Assembly: GCF_003944765.1 (NCBI RefSeq) | Contig: NZ_RWIU01000009.1 | Coordinates: 1 to 64,000, forward strand | Reading direction: 5' to 3' | DNA from: Hymenobacter perfusus | GTDB lineage: Bacteria > Bacteroidota > Bacteroidia > Cytophagales > Hymenobacteraceae | Length of the DNA: 64,000 nucleotides | Shown here: positions 17,377 to 25,714 of the stretch, in pieces | Numbering within the stretch: the first letter of the stretch is position 1 | Layout: every line of letters begins with the position of its first letter | The notes under the pieces: model-generated | What the model saw: only the letters and a program-made list of their open reading frames with translations | Databases searched by the model: none | What the model was told of the DNA's origin: nothing | Translations under genes and position numbers: made by a program

Positions 17377-17721
17377 ATGCCAAGAAGTGTAAACCACGCG
17401 GCCTCGCGCCACCGTCGGAAGAAAGTAATGCGTTTGGCGAAAGGCTATTATGGCCGTCGCAAAAACGTATGGACCGTTGCCAAGAACGCCGTTGAGAAAG
17501 GCTTGCTCTATGCTTACCGTGACCGTAAGGTTAAGAAGCGTGAGTTCCGTGCCCTCTGGATTCAGCGTATCAACGCTGGTGCCCGTGAGCATGGTATGTC
17601 GTACTCGCAGTTGATGGGCGGCCTGAAAAAGGCCGGTATTGAGCTGAACCGCAAGGTTCTGGCTGATTTGGCCCTGAACCACCCTGCCGCCTTTAAAGGC
17701 ATTGTGGAAAAAATCAAGTAG
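17377..17721 (+). CDS. rplT: 50S ribosomal protein L20
   Basis: 114 residues, usual length. It starts MPRSVNHAASRHRRKKVMRLAKGYYG and has the core RDRKVKKREFRALWIQRINAGAR. It is an early-assembly 23S rRNA-binding protein and in several bacteria the repressor of its own operon. It is the last gene of the operon and is followed by a strong terminator. Confidence 0.97.
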   Translation: MPRSVNHAASRHRRKKVMRLAKGYYGRRKNVWTVAKNAVEKGLLYAYRDRKVKKREFRALWIQRINAGAREHGMSYSQLMGGLKKAGIELNRKVLADLALNHPAAFKGIVEKIK

Positions 17722-17740
17722 GCTACCCGATAGGCCTATT

Positions 17741-17779
17741 AAAAAAGCGTCTGATCCGACCGGATCGGACGCTTTTTTT
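17741..17779 (+). terminator. Rho-independent terminator of the rplT operon
   Basis: AAAAAAGCGTC-x-GATCCG pairs with CGGATC-x-GACGCTTTTTTT (stem with one mismatch, 7-T tail). The A run on the left arm makes it usable from both strands. Confidence 0.9.
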
Positions 17780-17817
17780 GTTCCCAATCGTTTGCCATCA
17801 AAACGAAACCGGATGCA

Positions 17818-17870
17818 CCGCACATCAGCCGGCCACTGTTCCTGAGAAACAGTGGCCGGCTGATGTGCGG
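17818..17870. repeat. Perfect 23-bp inverted repeat between convergent genes
   Basis: 17818-17840 and 17848-17870 are perfect reverse complements around the loop CCTGAGA. There is no T run on either side. It lies between the rplT terminator and the stop of the convergent gene at 17894, so it may be a terminator of that gene or a REP-type element. Confidence 0.85.
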
Positions 17871-17893
17871 TTATGGATGAGTGTGTTGCCTAT

Positions 17894-18313
17894 TCAGGCC
17901 GTTGGCTCCTGCATGTGCCGCAGCCAGGCTTGGGCCTCCTCTATGTCTTCGAACAGGCGCATTTGGAAGCTGTTGCCAACGCGTAGGTGCAGATCTTCCG
18001 CTGAGGCCTGCCCAAAGACTCCCGGGGCTACTATGTGGGCATGGTAGCGAAGGCCGGCAGCCAGAGCCTGCGGCATCCACTGGGCTTCAATCCACTCGTT
18101 GGCCTGCTTCCAGGAGCCCAGGACGCCCCGGTTGTCATTGAGTATGTACGGGCATTGTGTGTGCTGAAGAATCTCTAAGACCCCTATGGAGCCATGTATT
18201 ACTCCATCCAAGGACAAAAGCCCCTGCCAGTCGTTGTAGATCCAGTTATTACGCTTATCAAATTCAGTAACGAGGAACGTCTTACCGAAGGAGTTCTGAA
18301 AATCACGACGCAT
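17894..18313 (-). CDS. Hypothetical protein, possibly STAS/SpoIIAA-like
   Basis: 139 residues, not confidently recognised. The N-terminal strand pattern (FLVTEFDKRNNWIYNDWQGLLSLDGVIHGSIGVLEIL), a central YILNDNRGVLGSWKQANEWI and a helical end with FEDIEEAQAWL are what small STAS/SpoIIAA-like cytosolic proteins of Bacteroidota look like. In those, the NDNRG segment sits where anti-anti-sigma factors have their phosphorylated Ser. No enzymatic motif is seen. It is convergent with rplT and lies next to the tRNA-flanked patch. Confidence 0.5.
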   Translation of the reverse strand: MRRDFQNSFGKTFLVTEFDKRNNWIYNDWQGLLSLDGVIHGSIGVLEILQHTQCPYILNDNRGVLGSWKQANEWIEAQWMPQALAAGLRYHAHIVAPGVFGQASAEDLHLRVGNSFQMRLFEDIEEAQAWLRHMQEPTA

Positions 18314-18696
18314 TTGGTCAAGATGCCTAACCGGTATTAAGCAGGCAATCTTTTTAGACTAACGAACAGTAGTACCCGGTGAGTAGCTACCTGCTGAGGG
18401 TTGGTCCTGTTAAGACCATCGCACCGCCAACCGAAAATGCGCAAATAAAAATGGCCTTCCCGCAATGGAAATGCCATTCTTGTATGTAGCGGAGGCGAAA
18501 GTTGAATGGGTTGCTACACCCATAGAAGTGCATTCACAAGCAATAGAGGCCATTTTTGCGACTGGTGCGATTCAGGCATGTGGTTCATAGACTTGTGACG
18601 CTCTCACAACCGCTTTTCGGAACTGCCAGGGAGTAATGTCAGCATCTGGGCTGGCTATCCACCTAAACCGAAACCAGACGTATTCAGCAGCATGTG
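18314..18696. other. Non-coding gap with a tRNA-Met-derived fragment
   Basis: No gene is seen. The stretch contains the decayed tRNA/terminator copy at 18443-18509 and, more weakly, a second word similar to the terminator edge (GGCCATTTTTGC near 18548). Confidence 0.5.
18443..18509 (-). pseudogene. Decayed copy of tRNA-Met 3' half plus its terminator
   Basis: Over about 67 bp this matches 19663-19729 at about three of four positions, in the same orientation. It keeps the terminator's left part (AATAAAAA-GGCCTT), AATGGAAA, and then GTAGCGG and AGTTGAA from the tRNA acceptor and T arm. It stops matching before the anticodon arm, so it cannot give a working tRNA. Confidence 0.7.
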
Positions 18697-19038
18697 CTAC
18701 TGAGCACGACGCTTGAGGAAGTAGCGGTTGCGGTCCTCATTGCCGTAGGGCAATACCTCCCAGCCCTGCGCCGCCAGAAAGCTGAACACAGCTGCCTCAT
18801 CAGCAAACTCCTTGTCATTGACGTTTTCTTGGTAGCGCTTGTATCGGGGATTAGGGGTCACGCCATCCAGCAATGCCAACTTACACGCGCCGCTCATCAG
18901 GATATAGGCGTAAGCAACGCTATATTGTGCGGGAGCAGGAGCAACGGGCAGAGCACTGGGGGACTGGGCCAATGCCGCCGGGACAACGGCCGAAGTGAGC
19001 AGCGCAACGCCGAGCAGGAAGGAGAGGATTCGTTTGAT
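18697..19038 (-). CDS. Small secreted protein of unknown function, non-canonical start
   Basis: From TTG 18972 the frame encodes 91 residues, but it continues upstream with IKRILSFLLGVALLTSAVVP followed by AALAQ, a good signal peptide. The natural first codon would be ATC at 19038, since no ATG, GTG or TTG lies at the expected place. The mature part ends FLAAQGWEVLPYGNEDRNRYFLKRR, a pattern common in small Bacteroidota exported proteins. It either uses a rare start, or the start codon has mutated and the gene is dying. It lies inside the tRNA-flanked patch. Confidence 0.5.
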   Translation of the reverse strand: MKRILSFLLGVALLTSAVVPAALAQSPSALPVAPAPAQYSVAYAYILMSGACKLALLDGVTPNPRYKRYQENVNDKEFADEAAVFSFLAAQGWEVLPYGNEDRNRYFLKRRAQ

Positions 19039-19165
19039 AAGAGTATACTGGTCAGGTGTCCTGATTATTACCGGTCACCGCTGGCACGGGCCGGCGCAGC
19101 AGGTCGCGAGCGAGAATGAACAGTGCCACGAGTCGAGCTACGGCGGCCACACAAATCATGGCGCT

Positions 19166-19456
19166 TCAGAATGTAGCCTCTGGGCCGTGAGGTGAGAAGA
19201 AGGAACGCATAGAGATGATAAGGCCACATAGTAACGCGGCTATCAGCAAAAGTTTGGCCCACAAGCGCCCACGCCAAACGTTCCAGCACATGAAACCCAA
19301 CAGTGATACCACAACAAGTGCTCCAGCAGGCTCCTGTACAAACCGCAACGGATGTTGGGGCTCAGGCAAGAGCAAGGGATTCAGGAAGGGTATAAACAGG
19401 CTGATAAGAAACAGCCCAACTGCTTTGTGGTCATTAGCATGGATGGTGACCGACAC
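19166..19456 (-). CDS. Small membrane protein, unknown
   Basis: 96 residues with three hydrophobic segments (about 13-31, 44-60 and 66-83) and charged ends. No family is recognised. It lies in the same orientation as the previous frame, within the patch bounded by the tRNA-Met gene and its decayed copy. The size and membrane pattern support a real gene, but nothing else does. Confidence 0.4.
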   Translation of the reverse strand: MSVTIHANDHKAVGLFLISLFIPFLNPLLLPEPQHPLRFVQEPAGALVVVSLLGFMCWNVWRGRLWAKLLLIAALLCGLIISMRSFFSPHGPEATF

Positions 19457-19666
19457 AAAGCACGCTCAAGTAGTGATAGGGTATTACTGCTCCTGCAGGG
19501 CCAGTATCTGAAGCAGTGTAAACGTAAGCAGGACTCTTCCTAAAAGAACCGTAGGTATACCACCGCTTGGACATGTCGCTATCCGTACCAACTAATTCGG
19601 GCTCTTACTCAGGGGAGTATATCAAGTTGTGATAAAACTGTGATAAAAAACTAACAAGTGTGAAAT

Positions 19667-19702
19667 AAAAACGGCCTTTCCATAATGGAAAGGCCGTTTT
19701 TG
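19667..19702 (-). terminator. Terminator of tRNA-Met
   Basis: AAAAACGGCCTTTCC pairs with GGAAAGGCCGTTTTT. Read on the minus strand it ends in a T run and lies directly after the tRNA 3' end. Confidence 0.9.
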
Positions 19703-19706
19703 CAAG

Positions 19707-19780
19707 TAGCGGGGACGAGAGTTGAACTCGTGACCTCAGGGTTATGAATCCTGTGCTCTAACCAACTGAGCTACCCCGCC
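19707..19780 (-). tRNA. tRNA-Met (anticodon CAT), elongator type
   Basis: 74 nt on the minus strand. The acceptor GGCGGGG pairs with CCCCGCT (terminal G-U), the D arm is GCTC/GAGC, the anticodon loop TTCATAA carries CAT, and the T arm is ACGAG-TTCAACT-CTCGT; CCA is not encoded. It lacks the GGG/CCC anticodon stem of initiators, so it is an elongator tRNA-Met, with lysidine-type tRNA-Ile2 as the alternative. The anticodon stem has an unpaired A-C at its loop end (31-39). The 3' half is duplicated in decayed form 1.2 kb away. Confidence 0.93.
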
Positions 19781-19916
19781 CTGTTTGGTGGTGCAAATGT
19801 AGCAACAAGATTTAATGTTGTGCAAGTGTTGTGCAAAAAAAAACCCGCGTATATTGGCTGCCGGGCCGCTTTTTCCATCGGAGAATGGCCACTAAATTCT
19901 TCACTTTGTTCTGCTT

Positions 19917-20330
19917 ATGCCCCTTTCTGCCACTCGCCTCAAACACCGGTTTACGGTCGAATATCCCATTAACGCTTCCCCTAAAATCCTGTATCCGTAC
20001 TTGGCCTCGGCTTCCGGCCTGTCGCACTGGTTCTGTCAGGACGTGAAAATTGAAGGTGGGCACCTCTACAATTTCATCTGGGACAATCAGCCACATTATG
20101 CCGAAATGGCCTCTCATCGGACCAACCGTTCGGCTCGGTTTGTTTTTCTGGACGAGAACAAACGCCATGCTGCTGACGCCAACTTCCTGGATTTTCTGAT
20201 TGAAGAATCACAGCTGACTCAGGAAGTATACCTGCGGGTGGTGGACTACTCGGAGGAAACGGACACCATTGAACTACAGGAAATGTGGGATAGTCTGATT
20301 CTGAAACTTCGGGAGCAGGTAGGCGGGTAA
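19917..20330 (+). CDS. START-like (SRPBCC) domain protein
   Basis: 137 residues. The opening FTVEYPINASPKILYPYLASASGLSHWFCQDVKI is the helix-grip START/AHSA1-like beginning, and it ends with the long helix LQEMWDSLILKLREQVGG. This is a small cytosolic protein that binds a hydrophobic ligand in a cavity; the ligand is unknown. In Bacteroidota such genes often stand next to the LptF/G-type permease, as here (113 bp upstream of it). It begins after the divergent tRNA-Met. Confidence 0.75.
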   Translation: MPLSATRLKHRFTVEYPINASPKILYPYLASASGLSHWFCQDVKIEGGHLYNFIWDNQPHYAEMASHRTNRSARFVFLDENKRHAADANFLDFLIEESQLTQEVYLRVVDYSEETDTIELQEMWDSLILKLREQVGG

Positions 20331-20442
20331 CACTTGTTTACTCCGACAGGCGGGGAGCAGGCACGAAACGAGGCGTATCTTCGTTTCCTGTTTGCTCCCT
20401 TTCTTTTTGCGCCAGAGTATCCTTCAGTGGCTGGCGAAGCAT

Positions 20443-21876
20443 ATGAAAAAACTCGATAAACTGATTCTACGGGCCTTTGCCGGGCCTTTCCTGCTCACCT
20501 TCGCCGTGGTGGAGTTCATCTTCCTGACGCAGTACATGCTCAAGTACATGGACGACCTGGTAGGCAAAGACCTCGGCCTGGGCGTTATCGGCCAGCTGCT
20601 GTTCTATTTCGCCGTGATGCTGGTGCCCATTGCCCTGCCGCTGGCCGTGTTGCTTTCGTCGCTGATGACTTACGGGACGCTGGGGGAGCACCACGAGCTG
20701 ACCGCCATCAAAACGGCGGGTATTTCTCTCACGCGCATCCTGCGGCCCGTGATGCTGGTGAGTGCAATGCTGGCAGGCGGAGCCTTCTGGTACAACAACG
20801 TGGTAGTGCCCAAAGCCAACCTGGAAGCCTTCAGCCTACTCTGGGATGTGAGGCAGCAGAAACTGGCACTCGATATCCGGGAAGGTGTGTTTTACAACGG
20901 CATTCCGGGCTTCACCATCAAGGTCAACCAGAAGATGGGAGAAAACGGCGACCTGCTGAAGGGCGTCATGATTTATGACCACACCCAAAGCCGGGGCGGC
21001 AGCACCATTATCCTGGCCGATTCGGGCCGTATGTTTACGCGTTTTGGAGGCCAGTACTTAGGCCTGGAGTTGTTCCGGGGCCGTACGTACGTGGAGCAGC
21101 CCTCGGCCGAGAACCGCTCCGGGGCCAGCTTTATCCGACAGAATTTCGACCGCAACCTGATTACGTTCTCCCTGGCCTCCTTCGGGCTGGACCGCACCAA
21201 AAAGGAGCTGTTCAACACCAACAAAATGATGCTGGACCTCTCTCAGCTGACGCATTTTACGGACTCATTGCACAACCGTCTGTTTCTGGAGCGTCGGCTG
21301 CTGATTCCGCAGCTCAATCCGTATTACACCTATCTGCGCCTTGATACGACCGGCCATATGGCCATACAGCGCGTGGAGAACTGGCAGGTGCCGGCCGCTA
21401 AACTGAAGCCGGTGAGCCTGAATGTCACGCAGCAGGCGGCCAACCGGGCCCGCAACGTGCACTCGTTCCTGGGCACTTCGGCGGAGCGGCTGACCAACCT
21501 GAACAAGGAAACCGCCAATTACCGCATCGAAACCTACCGCAAATACACGCAGTCGGCAGCTATTCTGCTCATGTTTCTGATTGGAGCACCACTGGGAGCT
21601 ATTATCAAAAAGGGCGGTATTGGTATTCCTATTCTGGTTTCCATCGTCTTCTTCATCGTTTACTACGTGCTGTCCATTATGGGGGAGAAGTACGGCCGAG
21701 AAATGGTGATGCCCGTGGGTATTGGCATGTGGATGTCGGCGGCAGTGCTGCTTCCTATCGGTCTGTTCTTCCTCTATCAGGCCCGCCACGACTCCGGTAT
21801 TATGGATGTCAACTGGAGCCGGTTCGTGCCCCAGTGGCTGCGCTGGCCGCTGCGGGGCTATAAAAAAGCCGTGTAA
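20443..21876 (+). CDS. LptF/LptG family lipopolysaccharide export permease
   Basis: 477 residues from ATG 20443 (MKKLDKLILRAFAGPF); the frame is open upstream to 20392, but this start matches the family. N-terminal membrane segments surround TFAVVEFIFLTQYMLKYMDDLVGK and VPIALPLAVLLSSLMTYG. A large periplasmic beta-rich domain follows (about 110-380), then three C-terminal segments (AILLMFLIGAPLGAIIKKGGIGIPI, VFFIVYYVLSIMG, MWMSAAVLLPIGLFFLY). With LptB and its partner it pulls LPS from the inner membrane to the periplasmic bridge. Only one of the two permeases is here; which of F or G it corresponds to is not clear. A -7-like TATCTTCG lies near 20374. Confidence 0.9.
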   Translation: MKKLDKLILRAFAGPFLLTFAVVEFIFLTQYMLKYMDDLVGKDLGLGVIGQLLFYFAVMLVPIALPLAVLLSSLMTYGTLGEHHELTAIKTAGISLTRILRPVMLVSAMLAGGAFWYNNVVVPKANLEAFSLLWDVRQQKLALDIREGVFYNGIPGFTIKVNQKMGENGDLLKGVMIYDHTQSRGGSTIILADSGRMFTRFGGQYLGLELFRGRTYVEQPSAENRSGASFIRQNFDRNLITFSLASFGLDRTKKELFNTNKMMLDLSQLTHFTDSLHNRLFLERRLLIPQLNPYYTYLRLDTTGHMAIQRVENWQVPAAKLKPVSLNVTQQAANRARNVHSFLGTSAERLTNLNKETANYRIETYRKYTQSAAILLMFLIGAPLGAIIKKGGIGIPILVSIVFFIVYYVLSIMGEKYGREMVMPVGIGMWMSAAVLLPIGLFFLYQARHDSGIMDVNWSRFVPQWLRWPLRGYKKAV

Positions 21877-21880
21877 TTTA

Positions 21881-21948
21881 TAATGTGGAGAATGTGTTGG
21901 AATGAGAAGAATGCGAAAATGAAGTACGGCAACACATTTATCACATTA
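21881..21948. repeat. Intergenic inverted-repeat pair upstream of rpsO
   Basis: 21881-21899 and 21930-21948 pair at 16 of 19 positions (TAATGTG and AATGTGTTG blocks around three changed bases). The loop is 30 nt. The right arm ends 6 bp before the rpsO -7 element. Confidence 0.85.
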
Positions 21949-21954
21949 ACTCCT

Positions 21955-21962
21955 TACCTTTG
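21955..21962 (+). promoter_or_regulatory. -7 element of rpsO (TACCTTTG)
   Basis: Exact consensus match, followed by a GC-rich CCACCCCGAAATGCGGGGTGG hairpin in the 5' leader (21966-21986), a candidate S15 feedback site. Confidence 0.65.
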
Positions 21963-22034
21963 CGGCCACCCCGAAATGCGGGGTGGCTTTCTTTTTTTCA
22001 TTTTTAAATCCAAGACGGGGAAACCTATCTGCCG

Positions 22035-22310
22035 ATGAAACTTACTACCGAAGCAAAACAGGCCATTTTCGAGAAAAACAGCCTGCAAAAAGTAGCCACC
22101 GACACGGGTTCGGCCGAGGCTCAGATTGCGCTGTTCACGCATCGTATTTCGCACCTCACCGAGCACTTGAAAGTGAACAAGAAAGACTTCTCGACCCGTT
22201 TGGGTCTGCTGAAGCTTGTTGGTAAGCGTCGTCGCATGCTGGACTACCTCCAGCACCGCGAAATCAACCGCTACCGCGCCATCATCAAGGAGCTGGGCAT
22301 TCGTAAGTAA
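22035..22310 (+). CDS. rpsO: 30S ribosomal protein S15
   Basis: 91 residues, usual length. Conserved DTGSAEAQIALFTHRISHLTEHL and LLKLVGKRRRMLDYLQHR match S15, a primary 16S rRNA-binding protein. It stands before pnp, the same order as in many bacteria, but a strong terminator separates the two. Confidence 0.97.
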   Translation: MKLTTEAKQAIFEKNSLQKVATDTGSAEAQIALFTHRISHLTEHLKVNKKDFSTRLGLLKLVGKRRRMLDYLQHREINRYRAIIKELGIRK

Positions 22311-22322
22311 GCCCTACGCCTG

Positions 22323-22366
22323 GAGCAGGGAGCCTTCCACCCCGGAAGGTTCCCTGCTCTTTTTTT
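22323..22366 (+). terminator. Rho-independent terminator of rpsO
   Basis: GAGCAGGGA/TCCCTGCTC and inner CCTTCC/GGAAGG form a long stem with a 7-T tail. Confidence 0.92.
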
Positions 22367-22508
22367 GTCCGACCCCGAGCGCACCATTTGCCGGGTTCGG
22401 GCGTTGCTTTTCCTGATCATCCTTTTTTTAGAGCAAAACAGGACCTCCGTCGGCCCCGTTTTTTCGGCTGCTCGCCCGCTGCACGCTTTCCACAAGCAAC
22501 CCTCTCAG

Positions 22509-24668
22509 ATGCCCAATTACACCGCGGTTACCAAACACATTACGCTGCCCGACGGGCGGCAGATTTCCATCGAAACCGGCAAGCTGGCCAAATTCGCCGA
22601 CGGCGCCGTAGTGGTGCGCCTCGGCGACGCCATGCTGCTGGCTACGGTCGTGTCGCAGCCCAGCTCGCGCGGCGACGTGGATTTCCTGCCCTTGTCGGTT
22701 GATTACCAGGAGAAATTCGGCGGTGCCGGCAACATTCCCGGCTCGTTCCAGCGCCGCGAAGGCCGCCTCTCGGATGCCGAAATCCTGGTGTGCCGCATCG
22801 TAGACCGCATCCTGCGCCCGATGTTCCCCAAGGACTATCACTACGAGGTGCAGGTGATGATTACCCTGATTTCGGCCGATAAAACCGTGCAGCCCGACGC
22901 CCTGGCCGCGCTGGCCGCCTCGGCTGCCCTCTCGATTTCGGATATTCCTTTCGCCGGCCCCATCTCGGAGGTTCGCGTGGCTCGCATCGACGGCAAGCTG
23001 CAGATCAACCCCCTCACCGCCGACATTGCCCGCGCCGACATCGACCTGATTGTAGGTGCCACGGCCGACTCAGTGGCCATGGTGGAAGGCGAAATGGACG
23101 AAGTGAGCGAAGAGGAAATGGTGGAAGCCATTGCCTACGCTCACGAAGCCATCAAGGAGCAGGTGCGTGTGCAGTTGGAACTGGCCGCCGAAGTGGAGAA
23201 ATCCCACACCAAGCGTGAGTACCCTAAGTACGAGGAAAACGACGACCTCAAGAAGCGCATTCAGGAAGGTGTTTACGAGCAGGCCTACAAAGTGGCGCAC
23301 TCGGGCAACCCCAGCAAAGCCGGCCGTAAGGAAGATTTTGGCGCTATCAAGAAGACTCTGACCGCGCAGTTGCTGGAAGAGCAGCCTGAGTTGGACATGA
23401 AGATGTTCGGCCGCTACTACTCTTCGGCGGAGAAGAAAGCCATCCGCGACATGATGATCAAGGAGCGCACCCGCCTCGATGGTCGTCAACTCACGGAAAT
23501 CCGCCCTATCTGGAGCGAGGTGAACTACCTGCCCGGTGCCCACGGCTCGGCCCTGTTCACCCGCGGCGAAACCCAGTCCTTGACCACCGTAGCCCTCGGC
23601 ACCAAGCTCGATGAGCAGATCATCGACACGGCCATGACCTCGGGCTACAGCAAGTTCATGCTGCACTACAACTTCCCGGCCTTCTCGACCGGTGAGGTTA
23701 AGCCGAACCGCGGCCCCGGCCGCCGCGAAATCGGCCACGGCAACCTAGCCCAACGCTCGCTGAAGAAGGTAATGCCTTCCGATGACGAGAACCCCTACAC
23801 CGTGCGCATCGTGTCGGACATCCTGGAGTCAAACGGCTCCAGCTCGATGGCCACGGTATGCGCTGGTTCGATGGCCTTGATGGATGCTGGTATTCCAATC
23901 CGCTCGGCTGTTTCGGGCATTGCCATGGGTCTCGTGCAGGACAAGGAAACCGGCGAATACGCCGTGCTTTCGGACATCCTGGGCGATGAGGACCACCTCG
24001 GCGACATGGACTTCAAAGTAACCGGCACCGAGAAAGGTATCGTTGCTTGCCAGATGGACATCAAAATCCAGGGTTTGAGCGCTGAAATCATGACGGCTGC
24101 GCTGCACCAGGCCCGCGAAGGCCGTCTGCACATCCTGCGCGAGATGGCCAAGACCATTGCCGCGCCGGCTGCTGAGCTGAAGCCTCACACGCCTCGCTCG
24201 CACAAGATGCTGATCGACAAGGAGTACATCGGTGCCGTTATCGGACCCGGCGGTAAAGTCATTCAGCAGATCCAGAAGGATACCAACGCCACGGTTATCA
24301 TCGAGGAGAAGGACGAGAAAGGCCACGTGAGCATCTACGCTTCCAACCAGGAAGACATGCAGGCGGCCATCGACCGGATCCGGGCCATTGCGGCCACGCC
24401 GGAAATCGGCGAAACCTACAAAGGCAAAGTGCGCAGCATTCAGCCGTACGGCGCGTTCGTGGAAATCATGCCGGGCAAAGATGGGCTGCTGCACATCTCG
24501 GAGGTTTCGCACGAGCGGCTGGCCGCGCTGGAAGGCGTGCTGGAAGTAGGGCAGGAGATTGACGTGAAACTGCTCGACATCGACAAGAAAACGGGCAAAT
24601 ACCGCTTGTCGCGCAAGGTGCTGCTGCCGAAACCGGAGCGCGCTGCTGATTCCAACGGCGCCGCCTAA
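22509..24668 (+). CDS. pnp: Polyribonucleotide nucleotidyltransferase (PNPase)
   Basis: 719 residues from ATG 22509 (MPNYTAVTKHITLPDG). The frame is open further upstream to 22365, but that part overlaps the rpsO terminator. Two RNase PH domains are present (FLPLSVDYQEKFGGAGNIPGSFQRREGR, and FTRGETQSLTTVALGT with NRGPGRREIGHGNLAQRSL). They are followed by a KH domain (YIGAVIGPGGKVIQQIQ) and an S1 domain (GKVRSIQPYGAFVEIMPGKDGLLHIS). It degrades RNA phosphorolytically from the 3' end and takes part in RNA turnover. The product is full length with all domains in order. Transcription probably starts between the rpsO terminator and 22509. Confidence 0.97.
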   Translation: MPNYTAVTKHITLPDGRQISIETGKLAKFADGAVVVRLGDAMLLATVVSQPSSRGDVDFLPLSVDYQEKFGGAGNIPGSFQRREGRLSDAEILVCRIVDRILRPMFPKDYHYEVQVMITLISADKTVQPDALAALAASAALSISDIPFAGPISEVRVARIDGKLQINPLTADIARADIDLIVGATADSVAMVEGEMDEVSEEEMVEAIAYAHEAIKEQVRVQLELAAEVEKSHTKREYPKYEENDDLKKRIQEGVYEQAYKVAHSGNPSKAGRKEDFGAIKKTLTAQLLEEQPELDMKMFGRYYSSAEKKAIRDMMIKERTRLDGRQLTEIRPIWSEVNYLPGAHGSALFTRGETQSLTTVALGTKLDEQIIDTAMTSGYSKFMLHYNFPAFSTGEVKPNRGPGRREIGHGNLAQRSLKKVMPSDDENPYTVRIVSDILESNGSSSMATVCAGSMALMDAGIPIRSAVSGIAMGLVQDKETGEYAVLSDILGDEDHLGDMDFKVTGTEKGIVACQMDIKIQGLSAEIMTAALHQAREGRLHILREMAKTIAAPAAELKPHTPRSHKMLIDKEYIGAVIGPGGKVIQQIQKDTNATVIIEEKDEKGHVSIYASNQEDMQAAIDRIRAIAATPEIGETYKGKVRSIQPYGAFVEIMPGKDGLLHISEVSHERLAALEGVLEVGQEIDVKLLDIDKKTGKYRLSRKVLLPKPERAADSNGAA

Positions 24669-24686
24669 CCGCTGCCGCCGAACTTT

Positions 24687-24729
24687 CGCGGGTACCGGGG
24701 TGTTGCTTTCAACTGACCCGGTACCCGCG
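24687..24729. terminator. Perfect 13-bp hairpin between pnp and rpoD
   Basis: 24687-24699 and 24717-24729 are exact reverse complements (CGCGGGTACCGGG) with a 17-nt loop; only a short TTT follows. Likely the pnp transcript end. Confidence 0.65.
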
Positions 24730-24801
24730 TTTGGGTATCCCTCGTATACCGGACCAACACGACCTTACTAGCATCAACAACTCAACTCTCTCGCGCCCGC
24801 A

Positions 24802-25665
24802 ATGAGACAGCTAAAAATCAGCAAGCAGATCACCAACCGCGAAAGCCAGTCGCTGGATAAATACCTCCAGGAGATTGGCAAGGTGGATCTGCTAACCCCC
24901 GACGAGGAGGTAACGCTGGCGCAACGCATCAAAGAAGGTGACCAGCAAGCGCTGGAAAAACTCACCAAGGCCAACCTGCGCTTCGTGGTGTCGGTAGCCA
25001 AGCAGTACCAGAACCAGGGTTTGAGCTTGGGTGACCTGATCAACGAGGGTAACCTCGGTCTGATCAAAGCCGCCAAGCGCTTCGACGAAACCCGGGGCTT
25101 TAAATTCATTTCTTACGCCGTTTGGTGGATTCGCCAGTCGATTCTGCAGGCCTTGGCCGAGCAGAGCCGCATCGTGCGTCTGCCCCTAAACCGGGTTGGC
25201 TCGCTGAACAAAATCAGCAAGTCTTTCTCGGAGCTGGAGCAGAAGTTTGAGCGTGAGCCCTCGCCTGAGGAAATTGCCGAAGTACTGGAGCTGACCACCT
25301 CGGAAGTGGTGGACACGCTCAAGATTTCGGGTCGTCACGTATCGGTGGATGCGCCGTTTGTGCAGGGTGAAGAAAACCGCCTGCTCGACGTGCTCGAAAA
25401 CGAGGACGAAGAATCGCCCGACACCGGCCTGATGAACGACTCGCTCCGCAAGGAAGTGCAGCGCGCCCTGAGCACGCTCACCAAGCGCGAAGCTGACGTG
25501 ATTACGCTCTACTTCGGTCTGAACGGGGAACATTCGCTCACGCTGGAAGAAATCGGGGAGAAGTTCAACCTGACCCGCGAGCGGGTGCGCCAGATCAAAG
25601 AGAAGGCCATCCGCCGCCTGCGCCACACCTCGCGCAGCAAGGCCCTGAAGCCGTATCTGGGGTAA
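24802..25665 (+). CDS. rpoD: Primary sigma factor RpoD (short Bacteroidota form)
   Basis: 287 residues. Region 1.2 (SLDKYLQEIGKVDLLTPDEE), region 2 (LRFVVSVAKQYQNQGLSLGDLINEGNLGLIKAAKRFD, then GFKFISYAVWWIRQSILQAL), region 3 and region 4 (LTLEEIGEKFNLTRERVRQIKEKAIRRLR) are all present. There is no region 1.1 or large non-conserved insert, as is normal for the principal sigma factor of Bacteroidota. It directs polymerase to the -33/-7 (TTTG/TAnnTTTG) promoters seen throughout this window. It stands alone after pnp with its own terminator. Confidence 0.95.
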   Translation: MRQLKISKQITNRESQSLDKYLQEIGKVDLLTPDEEVTLAQRIKEGDQQALEKLTKANLRFVVSVAKQYQNQGLSLGDLINEGNLGLIKAAKRFDETRGFKFISYAVWWIRQSILQALAEQSRIVRLPLNRVGSLNKISKSFSELEQKFEREPSPEEIAEVLELTTSEVVDTLKISGRHVSVDAPFVQGEENRLLDVLENEDEESPDTGLMNDSLRKEVQRALSTLTKREADVITLYFGLNGEHSLTLEEIGEKFNLTRERVRQIKEKAIRRLRHTSRSKALKPYLG

Positions 25666-25685
25666 GTTTTTCTACCCCGTCGCAG

Positions 25686-25714
25686 AAAACCCTGGCCTTT
25701 GGTTGGGGTTTTTT
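25686..25714 (+). terminator. Terminator of rpoD
   Basis: AAAACCC and inner CC pair with GG and GGGTTTT across a short loop, ending in six T. Confidence 0.75.

Noticed and set aside
18548..18577. A third copy of the tRNA-Met terminator region
   Set aside because: Only about a dozen bases (GGCC-TTTTTGC) match; this is too short to separate from chance.
19707..19780. Initiator tRNA-fMet for the CAT anticodon
   Set aside because: The acceptor end pairs (G-U) instead of the initiator mismatch, and the three G-C pairs of the initiator anticodon stem are missing.
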